From NCBI RefSeq assembly GCF_032930845.1, contig NZ_CP136758.1, forward strand, positions 186,001 to 250,000: a DNA stretch of 64,000 bases, read 5' to 3'. The translations under genes were made by a program, and so were the position numbers. Origin of the DNA: Parvularcula sp. LCG005 (GTDB lineage: Bacteria > Pseudomonadota > Alphaproteobacteria > Caulobacterales > Parvularculaceae). The notes below the pieces were generated by a model. That model saw nothing but the letters and a program-made list of their open reading frames with translations. It had not been told where the DNA came from and searched no databases. Of this stretch, positions 7,969 to 15,902 are shown piece after piece (positions within the stretch are counted from its first letter, which is position 1; every line of letters begins with the position of its first letter).

Positions 7969-9693
7969 ATGAGCGGGCTTCCTCACAGCACCAATAACGC
8001 ATCGGGTGATGATCACGATTTTGATCTTGATCTTGATGACCTCGACGATGCCACCCTGCAGCGCCTCCTCGAAGAGGATCCGGCGCTGGAAGAGGAACTG
8101 CGTGCGATTGAGGCTGCCGAAAGCGCCAGGGCAGAAAACAGCGAGGAAGACGATACCGAGCTGATGTCGGACACGGATGATGCCAGCGGGCCAATGGCTG
8201 CTGCGCCATTTGCAATGCCGACGGCGGAAGAAGAGCTTGACGCTCTCCTGGTGCACGAAGACCTGCCGCCCATGGGGTTTGACGATCTCGATCTGGATGC
8301 GGACACCGATCTCGACGATGACGCGGAGCCCTCCGCCAGTGAGCCGACCGATCCGCCATTCGTTGCGGCGCCGACCCATGACGATCTGGCCGAATATGAC
8401 TACACCCCGCCAATGGTGGTGGCTGAGGAAGAACCGTCGTTCGATGAGACGACCGAAGTCGACGAAACATTCGAAACGGACCTGTCGGTCAACGTCCAGC
8501 CTGTTCCCCGGATCAACATTCACGCCTTCTGCGCGACGGAGCGCATGACGGGGTTGATTGAAGCGGCTGCCGGGGACCGGCGCCTGGCCAAGGCGCATGT
8601 CACGCTGCAGTCCGGTGACGCGCGGCGGGCGGCTGAAATCTACTCCAACGATTCCACGCCAAACCTGTTGATCCTTGAAGCCGGGGATTCGTCTCAGGCG
8701 CTTCTCGATGGCCTTGATGCGCTGGCGCAGGTTTGTGATCCATCGACACGCGTGATCATCGTCGGTGATATCAATGATATCCGCCTCTACCGTGAGCTGA
8801 TCAATCGCGGCATCAGCGAATATATCGTACGCCCCAGCTCGCCATTGCAGATCATCAGCTCCATCGGGTCCCTCTATGCGGACCCGGATGCGCCGCCGAT
8901 CGGCAAGACCTTCGTCTTTGTCGGTGCCCGTGGTGGGTCCGGTTCGTCGAGCATCTGTCATAACGTGGCCTGGTCACTGGCCGAGGAAATGCGGTCCGAT
9001 ACGGTACTGATGGACCTCGACCTTGCCTTTGGTACGGCGGGCCTCGACTTCGAACATGATCCGAGCCAGGGCCTTGCCGAGGCGCTGGCCGCGCCGGAAC
9101 GTCTTGACGATGTCCTGCTCGACCGGCTTCTGCAGAAATGTACGGAGCGCCTCAGCCTGTTTGCGGCACCCAACCTTCTCGACCGCGACTACGACATGCC
9201 GACCGAGAGCTTCGAGGCGGTGATCGATACGGTGAAGGCGTCTGCGCCCTGCATCGCTGTCGACCTGCCGCATGTCTGGACCGGCTGGGCACGGATGATG
9301 CTGCAGAGTGCCGATGAAATCATCCTGACGGCGACACCGGATCTCTCATCGTTCCGGAATGCCAAGAACATTGTCGAGACAATCAAATCTCACCGCACGA
9401 ATGATGCACCACCGATCCTGGTGCTCAATCAGGTCGGTGTGCCCAAGCGGCCGGAAGTGCCCGCAGAACAGTTCGAGGAAGCGCTGGGCCTGACGCCGCG
9501 CGCCATCCTGCCTTGGGACCCGGTGACATTCGGCACCTGCGCCACCAATGCAGAACCCCTGATGGAGGTGGCGCCCAAGGCCAAGGTCACACAGGAAGTG
9601 AGCCGCATTGCAAGGATTCTGATGGGCCGTGATCTGGTTGAGCAGACCAGTGCCGGCTTCAGCCTTAAGTCCCTGTTTGCCAAAAAGTCGTAG
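7969..9693 (+). CDS. cpaE: Pilus assembly ATPase-like protein CpaE (TadZ-like), with long acidic N-terminus
   Basis: 574 residues. About 165 N-terminal residues are very acidic and of low complexity (starting with a run such as DFDLDLDDLDD), longer than usual for CpaE. A receiver-like pseudo-domain follows (about 185-300, 'LLILEAGDSSQALLDGLDAL') and then a MinD/ParA-fold domain. The deviant Walker A is GARGGSGSSS (319-328), with Arg where ParA proteins carry the signature Lys. CpaE/TadZ localises the pilus machinery to the cell pole. A good RBS (GGAGTGAGAT) precedes ATG 7969. ATPase activity is doubtful given the motif, though CpaE relatives often have degenerate P-loops. Confidence 0.88.
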   Translation: MSGLPHSTNNASGDDHDFDLDLDDLDDATLQRLLEEDPALEEELRAIEAAESARAENSEEDDTELMSDTDDASGPMAAAPFAMPTAEEELDALLVHEDLPPMGFDDLDLDADTDLDDDAEPSASEPTDPPFVAAPTHDDLAEYDYTPPMVVAEEEPSFDETTEVDETFETDLSVNVQPVPRINIHAFCATERMTGLIEAAAGDRRLAKAHVTLQSGDARRAAEIYSNDSTPNLLILEAGDSSQALLDGLDALAQVCDPSTRVIIVGDINDIRLYRELINRGISEYIVRPSSPLQIISSIGSLYADPDAPPIGKTFVFVGARGGSGSSSICHNVAWSLAEEMRSDTVLMDLDLAFGTAGLDFEHDPSQGLAEALAAPERLDDVLLDRLLQKCTERLSLFAAPNLLDRDYDMPTESFEAVIDTVKASAPCIAVDLPHVWTGWARMMLQSADEIILTATPDLSSFRNAKNIVETIKSHRTNDAPPILVLNQVGVPKRPEVPAEQFEEALGLTPRAILPWDPVTFGTCATNAEPLMEVAPKAKVTQEVSRIARILMGRDLVEQTSAGFSLKSLFAKKS

Positions 9694-9702
9694 GGCTAGA
9701 CC

Positions 9703-11160
9703 ATGTTCGGAAAACGCCCTGCTGATGCTCCCCCCGCTCCTGCGGCCGCCAAGCCCGTAAAGGCTGCGCCGAAGCCCGCACCGAAAGCGCCGCCAAAGGC
9801 GGATGCCCAGTCGCGTACGGCCCCGCCGCCGCCGCCGAAGAAGGCACCGCCTAAGCCCAAGCCGGTGGTGGAAGAAGAGGCGCGGTCCGACAGCTATTTC
9901 GAGATGAAGACGACGATCTTCAATGCACTGATCGATACGATCGATCTGTCGCAACTCGCACAGCTCGACATGGAGATGGCGGCGGAAGAAATTCGCGACA
10001 TCGTCAACGAGATCATTTCGATCAAAGGTCTGCAGATGTCGATTTCGGAGCAGGAAAGCCTGCTTCAGGATATCTGTAACGACGTTCTCGGATACGGTCC
10101 CCTTGAGCCATTGCTGGCGCGGGATGACATCGCCGACGTCATGGTCAACGGGGCCAGCCGGGTCTTCATCGAAGTCAACGGCAAGATCCAGCTGACCAAA
10201 ATTCGCTTCCGCGACAACACCCAGCTGATGAATATCTGCCAGCGGATCGTCAGCCAGGTCGGTCGGCGGGTCGATGAATCAAGTCCGATCTGTGACGCCC
10301 GTCTGCCTGACGGTTCCCGGGTCAACGTCATCGCGCCGCCGCTGTCGATTGATGGGCCCGCTCTCACGATCCGGAAGTTCAAGAAAGACAAGCTGCGGAT
10401 TCAGGATCTGGTCAATTTCGGCTCGATCTCCCAGCCCGGCGCGGATGTGCTGTCGATTATCGGCGCCTGCCGCATCAACACACTGATCTCTGGCGGTACC
10501 GGCTCGGGTAAGACGACGCTGCTCAACTGTATGACCTCGTTCATCGAAGAGGACGAGCGCGTCATCACCTGCGAAGACGCCGCGGAACTTCAATTGCAGC
10601 AGCCCCACGTGGTGCGGCTCGAAACCCGGCCGCCCAACCTTGAAGGGCAGGGCGAGGTCACCATGCGGGACCTCGTGAAGAACTGTCTGCGGATGCGTCC
10701 AGAACGGATCATCGTCGGCGAGGTCCGGGGCCCGGAGGCATTTGACCTTCTGCAGGCCATGAACACTGGTCACGACGGATCGATGGGCACGCTCCACGCC
10801 AACTCTCCGCGCGAAGCCTTGCAGCGTCTTGAATCGATGATCACGATGGGCGGCCTTGGACTGCCATCAAAAACGATCCGTGAGATGATTGTCGGTTCGG
10901 TTGATATTGTGGTGCAGGCAGCGCGCCTGCGTGACGGTTCGCGTCGGATCACCCATATCACAGAAGTTCTGGGGACGGAGGGTGACACGATCATCACCCA
11001 GGACCTGTTTGTCTACGAGATTGACGGCGAAGATGCCGATGGCAAGGTCAATGGCCGTCACCGGTCAACAGGTATTGCCCGCCCTGCGTTCTGGGACCGG
11101 GCGCGTTATTACGGCAAACATATTGAACTGGCTGAGGCTTTGGACGCAGCGGAGGGCTGA
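9703..11160 (+). CDS. cpaF: Pilus assembly/secretion ATPase CpaF (TadA)
   Basis: 485 residues; GspE/VirB11-type hexameric ATPase that powers Flp pilus extension and retraction. A Pro/Ala/Lys-rich N-terminal tail (about 1-55) precedes a helical N-domain and the RecA-like core with Walker [10 protein letters not shown] (264-272). The Asp box, Walker B ('[12 protein letters not shown]') and His box ('[11 protein letters not shown]') are all present. It follows cpaE by 9 bases and is followed by tadB after 5. Confidence 0.95.
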   Translation: MFGKRPADAPPAPAAAKPVKAAPKPAPKAPPKADAQSRTAPPPPPKKAPPKPKPVVEEEARSDSYFEMKTTIFNALIDTIDLSQLAQLDMEMAAEEIRDIVNEIISIKGLQMSISEQESLLQDICNDVLGYGPLEPLLARDDIADVMVNGASRVFIEVNGKIQLTKIRFRDNTQLMNICQRIVSQVGRRVDESSPICDARLPDGSRVNVIAPPLSIDGPALTIRKFKKDKLRIQDLVNFGSISQPGADVLSIIGACRINTLISGGTGSGKTTLLNCMTSFIEEDERVITCEDAAELQLQQPHVVRLETRPPNLEGQGEVTMRDLVKNCLRMRPERIIVGEVRGPEAFDLLQAMNTGHDGSMGTLHANSPREALQRLESMITMGGLGLPSKTIREMIVGSVDIVVQAARLRDGSRRITHITEVLGTEGDTIITQDLFVYEIDGEDADGKVNGRHRSTGIARPAFWDRARYYGKHIELAEALDAAEG

Positions 11161-11165
11161 TCAAC

Positions 11166-12158
11166 ATGGCGCTTTCCCAGCAGCAATTAATGGTTCTGAT
11201 CGGCGGCCTGGTGGTCGTCGTGGTCCTGCTTGTCCTGTTTTCCGGGTCATCGAGCGGTAACAAGGCCACCAAGCGGGCGCAAAGCCTGTCCGGCCGCACG
11301 CCGGCCAAGAAGGGAAAGGCAAACGCCCAGGACCCGACCAAGGACCGTCGCCGGCATGTGGCGGAAAGCCTCAAGAAGATTGAGGACAAGCAAAAAGAAG
11401 AATCCAAGAAAAAGAAAGTCTCGCTGTCCCAGCGGATCGATCAGGCCGGGTACGAATTTTCTGAACGCTCATTTTATATGGGTTCGGCCATTTGCGGTCT
11501 CGTCCTCGTCTGTCTGGGACTGATCACCGCACAGGATTCGCTGGTAATATTGGCGATGGGCATTGTGGGCGGCCTTGGCATCCCGCGCTGGTTCCTGATC
11601 CGTGCCCGCAAGAAACGGCAGAAGAAATTTGTCGAGGAATTCTCAAACTCGATCGACGTGATTGTGCGGGGTGTGAAATCCGGTCTGCCGGTCAACGAAT
11701 GTCTCAAGATCATCGCCCGTGATGCCCAAAGCCCGGTGAAGGAGGAGTTCCATCTCCTCGTCGAAGGTGTCCGTATCGGTCTGTCTCTCGAGCAGTCACT
11801 GGAACGGATGTATCAGCGGATGCCTCTGAACGAAGTCAAATTCTTCTCCATCGTGCTGACAATCCAGCAGCAGACTGGCGGTAACCTCGCCGATGCGCTG
11901 GGCAATCTCAGTAACGTCCTCCGCGCCCGGAAGATGATGCTGGGCAAGATTGCGGCCCTGTCGATGGAAGCCAAGGCATCTGCCGTCATTCTGGCCGCCA
12001 TGCCGTTTTTCGTGTCGGGCATGGTTTATATGTCGGCGCCGGATTATCTTGCGCCTCTTTATACAACGACCAATGGGCAGTTCATGCTGCTGGGCGCTGG
12101 TCTATGGATGCTGATGGGTGTCTTCGTCATGAAGAACATGATCAGTATCAAGGTGTAA
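11166..12158 (+). CDS. tadB: Pilus inner-membrane platform protein TadB
   Basis: 330 residues, GSPII_F (type II secretion F) family. An N-terminal membrane helix is followed by a very basic cytoplasmic linker (about 30-80, Lys-rich), a pair of helices (about 98-135), a helical F-domain ('FVEEFSNSIDVIVRGVKSGLPVNECLKIIA') and C-terminal membrane helices. TadB and TadC form the inner-membrane base on which CpaF acts. Part of the cpaB-tadC operon. Confidence 0.92.
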   Translation: MALSQQQLMVLIGGLVVVVVLLVLFSGSSSGNKATKRAQSLSGRTPAKKGKANAQDPTKDRRRHVAESLKKIEDKQKEESKKKKVSLSQRIDQAGYEFSERSFYMGSAICGLVLVCLGLITAQDSLVILAMGIVGGLGIPRWFLIRARKKRQKKFVEEFSNSIDVIVRGVKSGLPVNECLKIIARDAQSPVKEEFHLLVEGVRIGLSLEQSLERMYQRMPLNEVKFFSIVLTIQQQTGGNLADALGNLSNVLRARKMMLGKIAALSMEAKASAVILAAMPFFVSGMVYMSAPDYLAPLYTTTNGQFMLLGAGLWMLMGVFVMKNMISIKV

Positions 12159-12162
12159 CGGC

Positions 12163-13176
12163 ATGGGTGATTTCATTGCTGCGGCAACCGATCGTCAGAA
12201 CCAGATAGCGTTGCTCGCGGCCGTTGCCACGGTCGCCACGATCCTGACGCTGGTCGCGCCGATCTTCCAGACTGATCCGATGAAGGCCCGCGCCAAGCGC
12301 GTGGCGGACTTCAAGGAAGACCTGAAACAGAAATCCCGCGCCGAGCTGAAGCTCGGGACCAAGTCGGCAAGTCTGCGCAACCAGACAGCCAAGGGCATGG
12401 GCAAGCAGCTCGTCGAGCAGTTCAAGCTGCTTGAGGTGTTCGACGCCGAGAATGCGCGCAAGCAGCTCGTGAAAGCGGGCTGGCGCGGCGAACGGCCGGT
12501 CTTCACGTTCATGCTCGCCAGGCTGGCGACGCCGATCATCGCACTCTTCGTCGGTATTTTTTACATCTACGTGCTCGAGACGTTCGAGATGGCCAGCTTC
12601 ATGAAGCTGGTGGCGTGTTTCGGTGTCACTGTAGTCGGCTATTATCTGCCTCAGCTTTACGTGACCAACGCGATCAAGAAGCGGCAGCAGAAAGTCCAGC
12701 TGGCTTTCCCCGACTCCCTCGACCTGATGCTGATCTGCGTTGAGTCCGGCATGTCGATCGAAGCGGCCATGCAGAAGGTGACCGAAGAGGTCGCAACCAC
12801 TTGTCCGGAACTGGCCGAGGAATATGGTCTGACCACGGCGGAACTGTCCTATCTGCAGGACCGTAAGGTGGCCTATTACAATCTGGGTGAACGGACCGGG
12901 CTTGAAGGCATCAAGGCCGTGACGACGGCGCTGATCCAGTCGGAAGCCTATGGTACGCCGCTGGGCAGTTCGCTGCGCGTTATGGCGGCGGAAAACCGGG
13001 AGCTGCGGATGCAGGCGGCCGAGAAGAAAGCCGCTGCCCTGCCGCCGAAACTGACCGTGCCGATGATCCTGTTTTTCCTGCCCGTGCTCTTCGTTGTCAT
13101 TCTAGGCCCAGGCGTCCTGACGGCCATGAAGCACGAAAAGGGGAATGCTGACACCCAGGTGACAACGAGCCGGTAG
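12163..13176 (+). CDS. tadC: Pilus inner-membrane platform protein TadC
   Basis: 337 residues, GSPII_F family, pairs with TadB. Membrane segments are seen near residues 17-37, 125-145 and 145-165 and at the C-terminus (about 300-325). The F-domain signature is 'FPDSLDLMLICVESGMSIEAAMQKV' (about 183-207, quoted in part), which is typical of TadC. It is the last gene of the operon and is followed by a bidirectional terminator. Confidence 0.92.
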   Translation: MGDFIAAATDRQNQIALLAAVATVATILTLVAPIFQTDPMKARAKRVADFKEDLKQKSRAELKLGTKSASLRNQTAKGMGKQLVEQFKLLEVFDAENARKQLVKAGWRGERPVFTFMLARLATPIIALFVGIFYIYVLETFEMASFMKLVACFGVTVVGYYLPQLYVTNAIKKRQQKVQLAFPDSLDLMLICVESGMSIEAAMQKVTEEVATTCPELAEEYGLTTAELSYLQDRKVAYYNLGERTGLEGIKAVTTALIQSEAYGTPLGSSLRVMAAENRELRMQAAEKKAAALPPKLTVPMILFFLPVLFVVILGPGVLTAMKHEKGNADTQVTTSR

Positions 13177-13216
13177 ACCGTTGCCCTCGCTTTCTGCACG
13201 AAACGCTGACAGTGAA

Positions 13217-13252
13217 TCAAAAAAGCCGCATGCTGAGCATGCGGCTTTTGTT
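13217..13252. terminator. Bidirectional terminator between tadC and the TadD-like gene
   Basis: AAAAGCCGCATGCT (13221-13234) is the exact reverse complement of AGCATGCGGCTTTT (13236-13249). It is flanked by A-run and T-run, so it can stop transcription from both convergent genes. Confidence 0.88.
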
Positions 13253-13274
13253 GTAAGGGGGCATTGAGAGGAGC

Positions 13275-14261
13275 TTAGCGGCTGGCCACGGTGATCGGGG
13301 TGTCATCGTCAGCCGCGGCGCTCGCGCCGGGCGCAGTTTCATCCGCTGGCGCAGGTTTTGGCTCAGGTGTGGGCGCAGGGCGCTGGCGGATCCGTGGTGC
13401 GTCGGCAGGGTCAGGAATTGGCCGGGCCATCGGTGTCGTTGAGATGCCGGCAGGGTCATCACCAAAATCGGGAAGGTCGACATTGCCGCCTTCGAGGTTC
13501 TGCCAATAGACGGGCTGGGCCACGAGGGTCCGGTAATAGGAGACGTTGTTATCGGCGATGCTTGGCGGCAGGTCGGAGCGCGCCAGGCGTTCGGCCTCGG
13601 CGGTCTTGCCCGACATGGCGAGCACAAGAGCGAAATTCTGGCGAATGCGTGCCGTGCCGCCTGGATTGGACGTTGCGGTGCGCAGGGTCATCTCAGCCAG
13701 GTCTTTGCGCCCGTCGAGGGCATAGGAGAGGCCCTTATTGTTCAGGATCTGCGCCTTGTCCGGTGCAATGGACAGGGCGCGGTCATATTGCAGCTGCGCC
13801 TGTTTGTGCTCGCCGACCTTGTCGAGTGCCACGCCGTAGGCGGAGAAAGCGCTCCAGTCATTGGACTTGCCAAGAGCGATGGCCTGTTCAATCGGGCGCA
13901 GTGCTTCATGGGCGCGATCATTGGCGATGAGCGATTTGCCCATCTCCAGCAGCAGCTCGGCATTGTCCGGCACACGGACAGACGCATGACGAATGACGCG
14001 TAAGGATTCTTCGTTGTTGTCGACCGCGCGCAGCGCCTTTGAGAAGGCGACTGCGACCGCCGGATCGGTAGGCGTGCGGTCATAGCGGGTGCCCCAATAG
14101 GCAGCCGCCGCAATCGGATCCATGCCGGTGGTTTCCGAATGGCCGACGACCTGGACCTGATCGGCCTGCAGGCCGCTTTTCTGTCCGACCGTTGCGCAGC
14201 CGTTCAGGGCAATTGCCAGAACTGTGCCCGAAACCATCGACTTCAAAAATGTGCCAGCCAT
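13275..14261 (-). CDS. tadD: TadD-like TPR lipoprotein
   Basis: 328 residues from ATG 14261, chosen because AGGA precedes it and a lipobox (ALNGC) follows at about residues 18-22; the frame stays open further upstream but without this signal. Tetratricopeptide-type helices cover about 60-235 ('NNKGLSYALDGRKDLAEMTLRTA'). The tail is Pro/Ala-rich. TadD is the TPR lipoprotein of tad loci. Here it lies on the opposite strand, convergent with tadC, instead of following it in the operon. A general TPR lipoprotein is the alternative. Confidence 0.78.
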   Translation of the reverse strand: MAGTFLKSMVSGTVLAIALNGCATVGQKSGLQADQVQVVGHSETTGMDPIAAAAYWGTRYDRTPTDPAVAVAFSKALRAVDNNEESLRVIRHASVRVPDNAELLLEMGKSLIANDRAHEALRPIEQAIALGKSNDWSAFSAYGVALDKVGEHKQAQLQYDRALSIAPDKAQILNNKGLSYALDGRKDLAEMTLRTATSNPGGTARIRQNFALVLAMSGKTAEAERLARSDLPPSIADNNVSYYRTLVAQPVYWQNLEGGNVDLPDFGDDPAGISTTPMARPIPDPADAPRIRQRPAPTPEPKPAPADETAPGASAAADDDTPITVASR

Positions 14262-14384
14262 ATAAGTATCCTCAGGACGTCGCGGCCGCGGCAAACCTCG
14301 CCACGGGATTTGGGGACAAAACTGCCCTATTGAGGCGAACAAAGTCTTAAATCCCCGGCCCCGCAGTGAGCAAAGGATGCATTC

Positions 14385-15749
14385 ATGGCTGAAATAACCA
14401 CCAGTATCGTACAATTTGACGCCAAACGTGCCGCTGATGCCACGCCGATCCATCTCGTCCATTCCGGGTCGCGCACAGCGATCAACGAACAACTCCCCAC
14501 CGAGGCCGCCAAAACGGCGACGTTGATGAACTTTAATGGCGAGCTTGGCGCCGTCGTGGCGACTCCGGATGGCGTCCTCGTGGGGGTAGGTGATGGGCGC
14601 GATCCGTTTGCCGTCGGTGCGGCGGCCAGCCGTCTTGGCGCCGGGGATTATCGTCTCGCTTCATCGAAGCTGAAATCGGCGGTGCCACTGGTTGTCCTGG
14701 GTTGGGCGCTGGGCGCTTACCGCTTCGACAAATACAAAAACGCCATGGCCACGCCGACCCTCATCGCCCCAGAAGGGCTTGAGCTCGCGCCGGTTCACCA
14801 GCAGGCCAAGGCCGTCGCCTTGGTTCGCGATCTCGTTAATACGCCCACCGAAGATATGGGGCCGGCGCAATTGGCCGCGGCCGCAAAATCTCTCGGTGCC
14901 TCTTTTGATGCCCGTATCGAGATCACCGAGGGTGAAGCGCTGCGAAAAGGCTTCCCGCTGGTCCATGCCGTGGGCCGAGCCGCTGCGACGCCGCCGCTTC
15001 TTGTTGATCTGCGATGGGGCCCCGAGGACGGCGTACCCGTGACGCTTGTTGGAAAGGGCGTCTGTTTTGATAGCGGTGGACTGAACATCAAGGGTTCAAC
15101 AGGCATGGCCCTGATGAAGAAAGACATGGGCGGGGCTGCCAACGCGCTCGGCTTGGCCAGCATGATCATGGCCGCCGATTTGCCAATCAAATTACGCGTC
15201 CTGATTCCGGCAGTTGAAAACGCGATTGGCGGCAACGCTTTCCGCCCAGGGGACGTGTTCACAAGCCGGTCAGGCCAGACCGTCGAAATTTCGAACACTG
15301 ACGCTGAAGGGCGGCTTATTCTCGCCGATGCGCTCGCCTACGCGGCCGAGGAAAAGCCTGCGCGGATCATTTCTCTCGCGACCCTGACTGGTGCGGCGCG
15401 GGTTGCTCTGGGGCCAGACATCGTCCCGCTTTATTCGACTGATGACGATTTCGCCAATGCGGTCGTCGAAAGTGGTACGCGGGTCAATGATCCCGTCTGG
15501 CGGATGCCGCTCTGGGCGCGGTATGATGATTATCTGTCCTCGCAGATTGCTGACGTGAACCACGCCTCAACGGGGGGATTTGCCGGTTCGATCACCGCAG
15601 CTCTCTTCCTGCGCCGGTTTGTGGATAAATCAATTCCGTACACCCACCTTGATATTTATGCGTGGACCCCCGAACAGAGGCCCGGCCGGCCCAAGGGTGG
15701 GGAGGCGACGGGCATTCGCGCTCTTTACGACACGCTCGCAAAAATCTGA
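14385..15749 (+). CDS. Leucyl aminopeptidase family protein (M17)
   Basis: 454 residues, cytoplasmic di-metal M17 aminopeptidase that removes N-terminal residues from peptides. The C-terminal catalytic domain shows the metal/lysine block 'VGKGVCFDSGGLNIKGS', 'MKKDMGGAA' and the family signature NTDAEGRLIL. The N-terminal macrodomain-like region is shorter and less conserved than in E. coli PepA (about 500 residues), so this may be the PepB/second M17 type found in alphaproteobacteria. AAAGGA precedes the ATG. Confidence 0.92.
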   Translation: MAEITTSIVQFDAKRAADATPIHLVHSGSRTAINEQLPTEAAKTATLMNFNGELGAVVATPDGVLVGVGDGRDPFAVGAAASRLGAGDYRLASSKLKSAVPLVVLGWALGAYRFDKYKNAMATPTLIAPEGLELAPVHQQAKAVALVRDLVNTPTEDMGPAQLAAAAKSLGASFDARIEITEGEALRKGFPLVHAVGRAAATPPLLVDLRWGPEDGVPVTLVGKGVCFDSGGLNIKGSTGMALMKKDMGGAANALGLASMIMAADLPIKLRVLIPAVENAIGGNAFRPGDVFTSRSGQTVEISNTDAEGRLILADALAYAAEEKPARIISLATLTGAARVALGPDIVPLYSTDDDFANAVVESGTRVNDPVWRMPLWARYDDYLSSQIADVNHASTGGFAGSITAALFLRRFVDKSIPYTHLDIYAWTPEQRPGRPKGGEATGIRALYDTLAKI

Positions 15750-15819
15750 CTCAGGTGTTGCGCTGAAAATCAAGACTTCCTTCTCGTCGCGACCATTCGT
15801 AAACGGGAGGTAAGGAACA

Positions 15820-15834
15820 TTAACCATTTATTGA
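15820..15834 (+). promoter_or_regulatory. CtrA-like site before the DivL-like gene
   Basis: TTAA-CCATTTA-TTGA (first half-site TTAACCAT is the strong CtrA half consensus; one mismatch in the second). Two GANTC methylation sites lie nearby (GACTC at 15748-15752 and 15849-15853). CtrA/CcrM control is inferred from motifs only. Confidence 0.4.
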
Positions 15835-15902
15835 CGGTTGCTGCGCTTGACTCAATTGTTGCGGCGAGAAAACAGACGGGCTCCGTGAGACGCGATGGCA
15901 GG

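Noticed and set aside
7666-8961. Open frame of 431 codons on the minus strand
   Set aside because: Antisense to cpaD and cpaE; Arg/His-rich as expected from the acidic CpaE head read backwards.
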